Made by a program: the position numbers and the translations under genes | Shown: positions 1 through 8,429 of the stretch, in pieces | How positions within the stretch are numbered: position 1 is the first letter of the stretch | Layout of the letters: each line of letters begins with the position of its first letter | Notes under the pieces: model-generated | What the model was told of the DNA's origin: nothing | What the model saw: the letters and a program-made list of their open reading frames with translations, nothing else | The model's database searches: none | Assembly: GCA_964483695.1 (NCBI GenBank) | Contig: CAZACZ010000075.1 | Span: 1-13,429 of the forward strand | Length of the DNA stretch: 13,429 nucleotides | Source: CAZACZ01 sp964483695 | GTDB lineage: Bacteria > Deinococcota > Deinococci > Deinococcales > Trueperaceae | Direction: 5' to 3'

Positions 1-347
1 CCATGAACGACGACCTCAACACGCCGCAGGCCATCGCGGTGTTGTTCGACGCGGCCCGCGAGGTGCACAAGGCCACCGACGAAGGCGCGTCCGACGCGTA
101 CCGCGCGGCCGCCGCCGCGCTCTTCGACGAGCTGCTGGGCGGCGTGCTCGGGATCCCTACCGGCGACGAGCGGGTCGGAGCCTCGGGGGAACTCCTCGAC
201 GGCGTCGTGACGCTGCTGCTGCACGAACGGCAGCGCGCCCGCGACCGCCGCGATTTCGCCCACGCCGACGCACTGCGCGACCGCTTGGCCGAGTTCGGGG
301 TGACGGTGGAGGACACGGCAGAAGGCAGCCGCTGGAAGCGCACCTGA
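1..347 (+). CDS. cysS: Cysteinyl-tRNA synthetase, C-terminal part (5' end outside window)
   Basis: This is the C-terminal end of a class I cysteinyl-tRNA synthetase, the cytoplasmic enzyme that charges tRNA-Cys. About 114 residues are visible and the frame is open to the left edge, so the ATG at position 3 is internal. The first residues, MNDDLNTPQA, match the well-conserved segment that opens the anticodon-binding DALR domain of CysS. The helical stretch RQRARDRRDFAHADALRDRL followed by GVTVEDTAEGSRWKR is the usual ending of the family. The HIGH and KMSKS catalytic motifs must lie upstream of the window. The stop is TGA at 345-347. A 78-base gap separates it from dprA and holds only a weak 6-bp hairpin, so the two genes may or may not be cotranscribed. 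Confidence 0.93.
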   Translation, partial: MNDDLNTPQAIAVLFDAAREVHKATDEGASDAYRAAAAALFDELLGGVLGIPTGDERVGASGELLDGVVTLLLHERQRARDRRDFAHADALRDRLAEFGVTVEDTAEGSRWKRT

Positions 348-425
348 ATCGGCGCTAGCCCAGAGGCGGGCGGCAAGGACGGTGCCCGCGTACCCGACCC
401 CCTCGCCGCTGCGCCAAGCTAGGGC

Positions 426-1730
426 GTGGCCGACGACGCTGCTGCCTACCTGGCGGCGCTGACACTGCCTGACCTGGGGCCGGCGCGGCTGCGCCGCCTG
501 CTCGAGGCGTTCGGTTCGCTGCAGGCCGCGGCGCTCGCCTCGGACGCGCGCTTGGCGGAGGTCGAGGGCGTCCCGCCGCCGGTGCTGGGGAGGTTCGGCG
601 CGCGTCTCGATCAGGCGCTCCCGGACGCCAGACGCGTCGTCGCGGCGGCCCGCTCGGCGGGGCTGACGGTGGTCTGCTGGGCCGACACGGCGTACCCAGC
701 GCCGCTACGCGCCGACCCTGCCAACATCGCGCCGGTGCTGTTCGTCGAGGGCGAGCTCCCCCCTGCCCTCCAGCTGCCGTACCCCGACGTTCGCTCGGTC
801 GCGGTGGTCGGCACGCGCAAGCCCATCCCAGAGGCGTCGGCGATGGCGCGCGACCTGGCGAGGGTGCTGGCGCGCGAAGGCGTGGTCGTGGTGTCCGGCC
901 TGGCGTTCGGCGTCGACGCGGCCGCGCATCGTGGCGCCCTGGAGGGCGCTCGCGACGTGCCGAGCGACGCCCGCCCGACCAGCCGCACCGGCCACCGCTA
1001 CCGAACCGCGGTGTGGGCAGCGGGGCCGTGGCCGGGCGCCACCGTGGCCGTGCTCGGTGGGGGCCATGGGCACCTCTACCCGGCAGCCCACCGAGCTCTG
1101 GCGCACGACATCCTCCGGACCGAGGGTGCGCTCGTCAGCCAGTGGCCGCCCGACGTCGCGGCGCGGCCCGACCACTTCCTGCGCCGCAACCGGGTGATCG
1201 CCGGTCTGTCCCGCGTGGTGGTGGCGGTGCAGGCCGGCGCACGCTCGGGCGCCGTCAACACCGTCCTGCATGCGCTGGACCAGGGCCGCACGGCGTTGGC
1301 CGTGCCTGCGTTCCCGACCGAGTCGGCGTTCGCCGGGAACCTCGCGCTGCTGCGCGACGGCGCCACGCCCTGCATCGACGAGACCGACGTGCTGATGCAC
1401 TTCTCCGAACTGACGGCGCTCGCCGACCGTGTCCGGACCGCGAATCGCGGCGCCGACGCGACGGCGATAACCGCTACGAGCGGCACCGCCGCGACGCCGG
1501 GCACGTGGCTCGCGGCAGCGGACGCGACCCACCCCACCGCCCGGGTGCGCGCAGCGCTCAACGGCCATGGCCAGCAGGCGCTCGACGACGTGGTGGCGCG
1601 CACCGGGCTGGCGCCGGCCGACGCGCTGCGCGTGCTCACGCGCTTGGAGCTCGACGGTGACGTCATGCGGCAGCCGGACGGCCGCTACCGCCTGCGTCTG
1701 GGGGCCGCGCGCCGCGCTTCCGGTGGGTGA
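426..1730 (+). CDS. dprA: DNA-processing protein DprA (Smf)
   Basis: DprA binds incoming single-stranded DNA in the cytoplasm during natural transformation and loads RecA on it. The 434-residue protein starts with an N-terminal helix-hairpin-helix/SAM-like region (1-75). The Rossmann-like core follows: VVGTRKP (128-133), SGLAFGVDAAAHRGAL (157-172), TVAVLGGG (206-213), RPDHFLRRNRVIAGLS (247-262) and GARSGAVNTVLHALDQGR (271-288). A C-terminal winged-helix domain (about 370-425) completes it. The start is a GTG with only a weak ribosome binding site. Two oddities stand out. A stretch of about 33 residues (173-205, rich in Arg, Pro, Gly and Ala) sits between HRGAL and TVAVLG, where most homologs have about five residues. 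The usual SGSLITA motif reads SGAVNTV. The identification is secure. The effect of the insert is unknown. Confidence 0.93.
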   Translation: MADDAAAYLAALTLPDLGPARLRRLLEAFGSLQAAALASDARLAEVEGVPPPVLGRFGARLDQALPDARRVVAAARSAGLTVVCWADTAYPAPLRADPANIAPVLFVEGELPPALQLPYPDVRSVAVVGTRKPIPEASAMARDLARVLAREGVVVVSGLAFGVDAAAHRGALEGARDVPSDARPTSRTGHRYRTAVWAAGPWPGATVAVLGGGHGHLYPAAHRALAHDILRTEGALVSQWPPDVAARPDHFLRRNRVIAGLSRVVVAVQAGARSGAVNTVLHALDQGRTALAVPAFPTESAFAGNLALLRDGATPCIDETDVLMHFSELTALADRVRTANRGADATAITATSGTAATPGTWLAAADATHPTARVRAALNGHGQQALDDVVARTGLAPADALRVLTRLELDGDVMRQPDGRYRLRLGAARRASGG

Positions 1731-1806
1731 ACGGCTCGTCCGCTACCGCGGCGGCGAGGAGGCGCGCGGTGCGGGCGTCACCGGCCGCACTACCACATCG
1801 TCGGCC

Positions 1807-1823
1807 CGTTCGAGGGACGAACG
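1807..1823. promoter_or_regulatory. Inverted repeat upstream of the mal operon, possible operator
   Basis: CGTTCG (1807-1812) and CGAACG (1818-1823) form a perfect 6-bp dyad around a 5-base spacer. It lies directly upstream of the putative -35 box at 1828. A second small dyad, GAAC-G-GTTC (1841-1849), falls between the -35 and -10 boxes and uses the same GAAC/GTTC half-site. The position suggests a sugar-responsive regulator, but no regulator gene is visible in the window and the call is an inference. Confidence 0.35.
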
Positions 1824-1827
1824 TCGC

Positions 1828-1857
1828 TTGGAACCACATTGAACGGTTCGGTATCCT
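1828..1857 (+). promoter_or_regulatory. Putative sigma-70-type promoter of the malE-glpK operon
   Basis: TTGGAA (1828-1833) and TATCCT (1852-1857) are separated by 18 bases and each matches four of six consensus positions. The site stands alone in the 1731-1952 intergenic stretch ahead of malE and would give a leader of about 90 bases. The stretch 1731-1806 before it holds nothing else I can recognise. Confidence 0.4.
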
Positions 1858-1952
1858 GGAGGATGCGTGTAGGCCGCGCAGCGCGCAAGGCGGCCGGGCC
1901 GCCGACCCGCGGAGGCCGCGGTCGGGCCCAACCGCGAAAGGAGATGTTGATC

Positions 1953-3140
1953 TTGAGGAAGCTCCTCATCCCCCTGGCCATCCTGGTGGCCTCCTTCGGC
2001 ATGGCGTTCGGACAGAACCTCACAGTGTGGACCACCTGGCAGGACCAGACCCTCGACTGGCTGCGTAGTGAGGCCGCGTCCTTCAGCTCCGCGTTCGGCG
2101 TCAACGTCGACATCGTGCGCCTCGACGTCAACGAGCTGAAGCAGCAGGCGTTGCTGGCCGCGCCGCAGGGTCAGGCGGGCGATGTCTTCGCCGGCGTGCC
2201 CCACGATCAGATCGGTGAGATGGCCGTGGGCGGCATCCTGGCCGACCTGAGCACCTACGCCACCGCCGCCTACCTCTCCGACTTGAGCGAGCAGGCGCGG
2301 CTGGGCTACAGCTACGCCGGCAAGCTCTTCGGCTTGCCGATGTACGTCGAGGGCCCGGCGCTCATCGTCAACAACGACCTCGTCGAGCAAGTGCCCGCCA
2401 CCTACGAGGAGATGCTCTCGCTGGCGCGCGACCTCACCACCGCCGACACGTTCGGCTTCATGTACGACATCAACAACTTCTACTTCTCCTACGGCTGGCT
2501 CCACACGTACGGCGGCTACGTCTTCGGACGCGACGCCTCCGGCGCGCTGAACCCGGCCGACATCGGCCTGGCCAACGAGGGCGCGGTGGCGGGCGCGCGG
2601 GCGCTGCAGGCGCTGCGCTTCGACTGGAACCTGATCCCCTCGGGCACCAACTACGACGTCGCCAACGGCCTCTTCGTCGACGGCGCGCTGGCCATGATCT
2701 ACACCGGCCCGTGGGCCATCAGCCAGTACCAGGACGCTGGACTCGACGTCAGCGTCTACCCCGTCCCGCCGCTCGAAGACGGCACCCCGTTCTCCGGCTT
2801 CATGGGCGTGCAGGGCGTGCTGGTGAACCAGTTCAGCACCATGAAGGTCGAAGCGGCGAACTTCGCCAAGTGGCTGTCGCGCAAGGACGCGCAGATCTCG
2901 ATGGCGCGCCTGTCCGGCCGCATCCCGGCCTCCATCTCCGCGCTCGAGGTCGTCGTCGACGACCCGATCATCGCCGGCTTCGGCCAGGCGCTGCTCACGT
3001 CCGAGCCGATGCCGAACATCCCCGAGATGGGCGCTGTGTGGTCCCCCATGGGCAACGCGCTCTCCGTCATGACCGACGACCCGAACGTCGACCTGGCCGC
3101 GCTCCTGCAGCAGGCCGTGTCGCAGATCCGGGGCGAGTGA
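1953..3140 (+). CDS. malE: Sugar ABC transporter substrate-binding protein, MalE type (maltose/maltodextrin-like)
   Basis: This is the extracytoplasmic binding protein of a carbohydrate uptake ABC transporter (family 1 solute-binding protein). The start is probably the TTG at 1953, because AAAGGAG (1937-1943) ends nine bases before it. The in-frame ATG at 1944 directly abuts that site, and a TTG at 1947 is also possible. From 1953 the product has about 395 residues. The N-terminus RKLLIPLAILVASFGMAFG is a typical Sec signal peptide with cleavage likely before QNLTVW. No lipobox cysteine is present, so the protein is secreted rather than a lipoprotein. Family hallmarks include NLTVWTTW at the mature N-terminus, KLFGLPMYVEGPALIVNNDLV, FVDGALAMIYTGPWAI and GVQGVLVNQFS. 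The gene heads the operon with malF and malG. The sugar is inferred from family resemblance only; other oligosaccharides are possible. Confidence 0.85.
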   Translation: MRKLLIPLAILVASFGMAFGQNLTVWTTWQDQTLDWLRSEAASFSSAFGVNVDIVRLDVNELKQQALLAAPQGQAGDVFAGVPHDQIGEMAVGGILADLSTYATAAYLSDLSEQARLGYSYAGKLFGLPMYVEGPALIVNNDLVEQVPATYEEMLSLARDLTTADTFGFMYDINNFYFSYGWLHTYGGYVFGRDASGALNPADIGLANEGAVAGARALQALRFDWNLIPSGTNYDVANGLFVDGALAMIYTGPWAISQYQDAGLDVSVYPVPPLEDGTPFSGFMGVQGVLVNQFSTMKVEAANFAKWLSRKDAQISMARLSGRIPASISALEVVVDDPIIAGFGQALLTSEPMPNIPEMGAVWSPMGNALSVMTDDPNVDLAALLQQAVSQIRGE

Positions 3141-3153
3141 CGGCGTAACGCCG
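3141..3153. repeat. 13-bp palindrome directly after the malE stop codon
   Basis: CGGCGT-A-ACGCCG (3141-3153) is a perfect dyad with a one-base centre. It is too tight for a good RNA stem unless the loop opens to about five bases, so it may be a protein-binding site or simply the base of a folded malE-malF spacer. The role is unknown. Confidence 0.4.
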
Positions 3154-3168
3154 CCATCGCGTACCATA

Positions 3169-3198
3169 GCGGCCAGGGGCGTTCTTGCCCCTGGCCGC
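3169..3198 (+). promoter_or_regulatory. Strong intercistronic hairpin between malE and malF
   Basis: GCGGCCAGGGGC (3169-3180) pairs perfectly with GCCCCTGGCCGC (3187-3198) around the six-base loop GTTCTT. The 12-bp, almost all-GC stem is not followed by a T-run, so it is not a clear intrinsic terminator. It sits between the stop of malE and the GTG of malF. There it could block 3' exonucleases or cause partial termination, keeping binding protein above permease. E. coli also has stem structures (REP elements) between malE and malF. The function here is inferred. Confidence 0.65.
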
Positions 3199-3216
3199 GA
3201 ACGTAGGTAGTAGGGG

Positions 3217-4833
3217 GTGCCGACCATCGATATCTCTCGCTCACCCAAGGACTATCTCCCGAAGAGCCGGACCACCACCGGCGGCCTCCTGAAGTCGCTG
3301 GGGCTGCTCACCATCGCCCTTGCCGTCGCCGTCGCCGCAGGGCTGCTGGCGGTGGTGCTGCTTCGCTTGCTCGGTCAGGACGTCCCCGCCTTCGTCGGCA
3401 TCCCCATCGGGGCGATCGTGCTCGTGCTGGTGCTGCGCTACGTGGCGCGCCGCTACGAGTGGATCATGCCGTGGTACTACCTGCTGCCGGCGATCATCTT
3501 CCTGCTCACCTTCACCTTCTTCCCGGTGGTGCTGACCATCGGCCTGGCGTTCACCGACTACGCCGGGATCCGTAACGGCGAGCTCAACGTCTCCAGCGAG
3601 ACCGCCATCGTGGCGGTCGACGGCGCCACCATCGACATCGCCGACGCTGCGACGCTCGACTGCGCGGACCTTCGTAACGGCTGCGACGGCGTCCGGGCGG
3701 TCGTCTACGCGTCCGCCGAGATCGTCACCTCGGCCGTGAGCGCCGAGGACACGCGCATCACCCTCGCCGACGCGCCCCCCGCCGGCCGGGACGTCGCGTC
3801 GATCGAACTGTTCCTTCCCGACCTGGGCTTCTCCTTCGAGGCGCGGGTGCTCGAGACGGACGGGGCCGACCTGCTGCTCGAGCGGGCGCCGCCGTTCCCG
3901 CCCGACCTCGAGAACGTCACGCTGCGCCTCGACCGCCAGGCGTACCCCACCACCATCGTGGCCGAGGACGGCACCCGGCTGACGCTGGACGCGCCGCTCC
4001 CCGACGGTGTCGAAGCCACCAGCATCGCGCGGTTCAACGACTTCGGCTTCGTCGGTTGGCGCAACTTCCGTCAGATCCTGGCGTCCGCCCCCAAGGCGCT
4101 GCTGCCGGTGTTCGTGTGGAACGTCGCGTTCGCGGTCCTGACGGTGCTGTTGAACACCGCGGTGGGCGTGTTCTTGGCGGTCCTGCTCAACAATAAGGCG
4201 CTGCGCCTGCGGAACCTCTACCGCACCCTGCTGATCGTGCCGTGGGCGCTGCCGAGCGTGATCACCATCCAGGTGTGGCGCGGGTTCATGAACGAGAACT
4301 TCGGCGCGATCAACCGCCTGCTGATGCTGCTCGACATCACGCCCGAACCGGTCAACTGGTTGCTCGGGAGCCACTACGCCGCCAAGGGCGCCCTGCTGCT
4401 GGTGAACCTGTGGTTGGGCTTGCCGTTCATGATGACGGCCACGCTCGGGGCGTTGTCGGCCATCCCCGACGAGCTCTACGAGGCGGCGCGCATCGACGGC
4501 GCCAGCGCCTGGCAGGGGTTCTGGTCGGTGACCGGCCCGTTGCTGCGCAGCGCGTTGATCCCGATCACGCTCACCGGGTTCGCCTTCAACTTCAACAACT
4601 TCAACGTCATCTTCCTGCTCAACGACGGCGGTCCGGCCGTCAGCTGGGGCACCGCCACCGCTCGCGGCACCGACATCCTGATCAGCTGGGCATACAACGA
4701 GGCGTTCCGAAGTCAGGGAGGCTACGCCTACGGGCTCGGCTCGGCCATCTCCCTCATCATCTTCGTCATCACGCTTGGCGTCAGCCTGGTGAACTTCCGC
4801 GTCACGGGCGCGCTCAAGGAGGAGCGGGCATGA
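3217..4833 (+). CDS. malF: Sugar ABC transporter permease, MalF type
   Basis: This is one of the two inner-membrane permeases of the sugar importer. The 538-residue protein has hydrophobic segments near 26-50, 55-76 and 87-112. A large extracytoplasmic loop (about 113-295) follows, then the conserved permease core with membrane segments near 298-325, 336-356, 386-412, 445-467 and 507-527. Three N-terminal segments before a big loop are the MalF layout, in which the loop contacts the binding protein. The loop has two cysteines (149 and 156) that could form a disulfide. The EAA loop reads EAARIDGASAWQGFWSVTGP (422-441) and would dock the ATPase. The start is a GTG with a poor ribosome binding site (AGGTAG, about nine bases upstream). 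The gene overlaps malG by four bases (ATGA). No ATPase gene lies nearby. Confidence 0.88.
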   Translation: MPTIDISRSPKDYLPKSRTTTGGLLKSLGLLTIALAVAVAAGLLAVVLLRLLGQDVPAFVGIPIGAIVLVLVLRYVARRYEWIMPWYYLLPAIIFLLTFTFFPVVLTIGLAFTDYAGIRNGELNVSSETAIVAVDGATIDIADAATLDCADLRNGCDGVRAVVYASAEIVTSAVSAEDTRITLADAPPAGRDVASIELFLPDLGFSFEARVLETDGADLLLERAPPFPPDLENVTLRLDRQAYPTTIVAEDGTRLTLDAPLPDGVEATSIARFNDFGFVGWRNFRQILASAPKALLPVFVWNVAFAVLTVLLNTAVGVFLAVLLNNKALRLRNLYRTLLIVPWALPSVITIQVWRGFMNENFGAINRLLMLLDITPEPVNWLLGSHYAAKGALLLVNLWLGLPFMMTATLGALSAIPDELYEAARIDGASAWQGFWSVTGPLLRSALIPITLTGFAFNFNNFNVIFLLNDGGPAVSWGTATARGTDILISWAYNEAFRSQGGYAYGLGSAISLIIFVITLGVSLVNFRVTGALKEERA

Positions 4834-6155
4834 TCCGCGGACGCCCCATCCACTACCTCTCGATGGTCGCCGTCGCGCTGGTGGCCATCGTCGGCATCGC
4901 ATGGCTGGTGCTGACGGCGCCGGAGCCGATCGTCCGCGAGCGCATGCTGGTGATCCCCGGCGGCTGGCAGCGCTTCCTCGGCATCTTCGTGCTGGCGACC
5001 GGCGGTATCGGCTTCATCGCCTACCTCTACGGTCTCGCGACGCGCCCGATGCGCGCCGCGCGCTACGCCATCACGGCCGGCACCCACCTCTTCCTGTGGC
5101 TGGTGGTGGCGGCGGTGTTCTACCCGGTGCTCTACCTGCTGTCGGTGTCGTTCAACCGCAACGACACGCTAGCGACGGCGCTGCCGCGCGAAGGCAACCT
5201 GTTGGTGCGCGCCGGGGTCTTCCCCGACCCGGCGGACGTGTCGTTGCGCCAGTACGAGAAGGTGCTGGGCGAGACGCACGTGCTGTGGTACCAGTGGCTG
5301 CTCGCCGGGCTCCTGGTGGCGGCCGTGGTGGCCGTCGTCGTGCTGGCCATCGCGCCGCGCTTCGGTGCCCAGAGCGCGCGGCTCGACCGCCTGCGCACGG
5401 TCTCGGGATGGACCATCTTCGTCAGCGCGGCCGCCATCGTGCTCAGCGTGCAGCCCTCCCAGTTCTACGGCATGACCGAGGCCGGGCTGGTGCTTCCGCC
5501 GAGCATCGGCGGGATGGTGCCGCTGTACATCCGCAACACCCTGCTGGTCTCGGGCATCACCGGCCTGATGGCGGTGCTGTTGTCGACCACGGCGGGCTAC
5601 GCCTTCGCCCGCATGCGGTTCGAGGGGCGGTACGCCACGCTACTCACGTTCGTCTTCGTGCAGATGTTCCCCACCTTCATGGCGCTGGTGGCGATCTTCT
5701 ACCTGATGAGCCGACTCGACCTGATCAACACCTTCCCCGGCCTCATCCTGGCGTACTCCGGTGGAGCCATCGCCTTCTCCTCGTGGATCTTCAAGGGCTA
5801 CCTCGACTCCATCAGCCCCAGCCTCGAGGAAGCCGCCATGGTCGACGGCGCCACTCGTTGGGGGGCGTTCTGGCGCATCATCCTGCCGGTCAGCGTGCCG
5901 ATGCTGCTGTTCATCTTCCTGCTGCAGTTCATCAACACCTACTCCGAGTTCATCCTCGCCAACACGTTGCTCATCGGGCAGGAGCACTGGACCGTCGGCA
6001 TCGGCCTGCGCAACTTCTCGACCAACCAGTTCGCCACCCAATGGGGGGCGATGGCGGCGGCCGCGGTCCTCGGCAGCCTGCCCATCCTCGTCATCTTCTA
6101 CTCGTTCCAGGACGCCCTGACCGGTCAGTACACCGCCGGCGGCGTGAAGGGCTGA
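4830..6155 (+). CDS. malG: Sugar ABC transporter permease, MalG type, with extended N-terminal half
   Basis: This is the second inner-membrane permease of the sugar importer. The ATG at 4830 overlaps the malF stop and has AAGGAGGAG a few bases upstream, which fixes the start. The open frame running further upstream inside malF is spurious. The product has 441 residues, against about 296 for E. coli MalG. The additional length is N-terminal and carries hydrophobic segments near 9-29, 47-69, 83-107, 156-175 and 193-207. The conserved permease core follows (232-430), with the EAA loop EEAAMVDGATRWGAFWRIILP at 333-353 and the family ending QDALTGQYTAGGVKG. The pair MalF/MalG must use an ATPase encoded elsewhere. 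The family call is firm. The role of the additional membrane segments is not known to me. Confidence 0.88.
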   Translation: MIRGRPIHYLSMVAVALVAIVGIAWLVLTAPEPIVRERMLVIPGGWQRFLGIFVLATGGIGFIAYLYGLATRPMRAARYAITAGTHLFLWLVVAAVFYPVLYLLSVSFNRNDTLATALPREGNLLVRAGVFPDPADVSLRQYEKVLGETHVLWYQWLLAGLLVAAVVAVVVLAIAPRFGAQSARLDRLRTVSGWTIFVSAAAIVLSVQPSQFYGMTEAGLVLPPSIGGMVPLYIRNTLLVSGITGLMAVLLSTTAGYAFARMRFEGRYATLLTFVFVQMFPTFMALVAIFYLMSRLDLINTFPGLILAYSGGAIAFSSWIFKGYLDSISPSLEEAAMVDGATRWGAFWRIILPVSVPMLLFIFLLQFINTYSEFILANTLLIGQEHWTVGIGLRNFSTNQFATQWGAMAAAAVLGSLPILVIFYSFQDALTGQYTAGGVKG

Positions 6156-6158
6156 GCG

Positions 6159-6643
6159 GTGCGCGCGGCCCCACTCGCAGCGGCGCCCGAAGCGCTCGGC
6201 TTCGGCACCCTGGTGGTGATCGATGGCGCGTACGCGGCCCCGGACGTGTTGCAGGACGCCGCCGTGACCGCCGCCACCTTGCGCCGGCTCGCGGCGCTGG
6301 TCGAACCGTCGCGCGCCTCCAGCGAGCCCACGCTGGTGCACGTCGACGAGGGCGAGGACGGCCACAGCGCCGCCTTGGTGGTCGGCGAGACGGCGCTGGT
6401 GGCGCACGTCTTCCCGCGGCTCCGTACCGTCAGCGTGCGCTTGTTCTCGCCGCGCGCGGTGCCGGTGGACCTCGCCACCGCCACCTTCCGCGAGGTCTAC
6501 CGCGTCGGGCGCTTCCAGAGCGCCGTGCGCGACCACGGCGTGCTGCTGCCGCGCGACGCCGACGGTCTGCGGCGGCACCTCGCGGGTGACCGCGGCTACG
6601 CGCGGCTTCGCCTGACCCCGACGCCCGCGACGTCGAAGGCGCC

Positions 6644-6647
<4 letters not shown>
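6159..6647 (+). CDS. Degenerate S-adenosylmethionine decarboxylase-like protein, probably not a decarboxylase
   Basis: The 162-residue protein starts at a GTG three bases after the malG stop and its TGA overlaps the glpK GTG, so it is translated within the sugar operon. The pattern recalls the small bacterial AdoMet decarboxylases (SpeD/SpeH): a first strand GTLVVID, a helix, then GHSAALVVGETALVAHVFP (68-86). Aligning the last part with the family signature ESHISIHTWPE keeps Glu77, His83 and Pro86. However, the serine that becomes the pyruvoyl cofactor is Thr78 and the next His is Ala79. The catalytic cysteine of the later FTCG motif is replaced by Pro98 in LFSPR. If the resemblance is real, the protein has lost the decarboxylase chemistry and may have a structural or ligand-sensing role. 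The assignment comes from motif reading only. Confidence 0.5.
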
Positions 6648-8164
<1,517 letters not shown>

Positions 8165-8251
8165 TGCGCGCACCACGCGTCGGCGGCGCCCGCTGGCGCG
8201 CCATCGCGGTGTCCGGCGCGATAGGCTTAGGCGGCAGCGGCCTGGGCACGT

Positions 8252-8338
8252 GCCGGGATGGCGGAACCGGTAGACGCAGCAGACTTAAAATCTGCCGCCC
8301 CCACGGGCATGCGGGTTCGAGCCCCGCTCCCGGCACCA
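8252..8338 (+). tRNA. tRNA-Leu (anticodon UAA)
   Basis: The cloverleaf can be drawn in full. The acceptor stem GCCGGGA (8252-8258) pairs with TCCCGGC (8328-8334), followed by discriminator A and an encoded CCA (8336-8338). The anticodon stem GCAGA (8279-8283)/TCTGC (8291-8295) holds the loop CTTAAAA with anticodon TAA at 8286-8288. A long variable arm (about 8296-8310, stem GCCC/GGGC) marks a class II tRNA. The T arm is GCGGG-TTCGAGC-CCCGC (8311-8327). A weak -10-like TAGGCT (8222-8227) lies upstream without a clear -35. The rest of the 8165-8251 spacer after glpK shows nothing recognisable. The gene is the likely integration site of the element to its right. Confidence 0.97.
8280..8338. other. 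Probable attachment site (attL) within the tRNA-Leu 3' half
   Basis: A tyrosine integrase gene with phage genes behind it begins shortly after this tRNA. Integrases of this class commonly recombine within the anticodon-loop to 3'-end part of a tRNA gene and restore the gene with phage-borne sequence. The exact core cannot be defined because the matching copy at the other end (attR) is not in the window. Confidence 0.5.
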
Positions 8339-8359
8339 CGTTGCAGACGCGAAAATGGC

Positions 8360-8420
8360 CGTTCGCACTCTGCGATTCTTCTACTGGCGGGCGTGCCTGT
8401 GTGCGAATAGTGTGCGAACG
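8360..8420. repeat. Direct and inverted GTGCGAA repeats, candidate integrase arm-binding sites
   Basis: GTGTGCGAA occurs twice in direct orientation, at 8399-8407 and 8410-8418, exactly 11 bases apart (one helical turn). The 9-mer GTGCGAACG at 8412-8420 has a perfect inverted partner, CGTTCGCAC, at 8360-8368. Lying between the tRNA end and the first leftward gene, these are placed like arm-type sites of a tyrosine integrase. They could alternatively fold into a long-loop structure that ends transcription of the leftward operon. This covers most of the 8339-8429 spacer. Confidence 0.5.
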
Positions 8421-8429
8421 CTGCCGGTC

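Noticed and set aside
366..389. Weak hairpin GCGGGC/GCCCGC between cysS and dprA
   Set aside because: Only six base pairs with a 12-base loop and no T-run; too weak to call a terminator in DNA this GC-rich.
4242..4829. N-terminal extension of the malG frame inside malF
   Set aside because: The translated extension is arginine- and histidine-rich and overlaps the malF core. The ATG at 4830 has a strong ribosome binding site and an ATGA overlap.
1743..4902. Two very long open frames on the minus strand (about 500 and 550 residues) opposite malE and malF
   Set aside because: Their translations are compositionally odd (runs of Arg, Gly, Val, His, Gln) and lie opposite genes with clear family motifs. 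Long antisense open frames are expected in DNA of this GC content.
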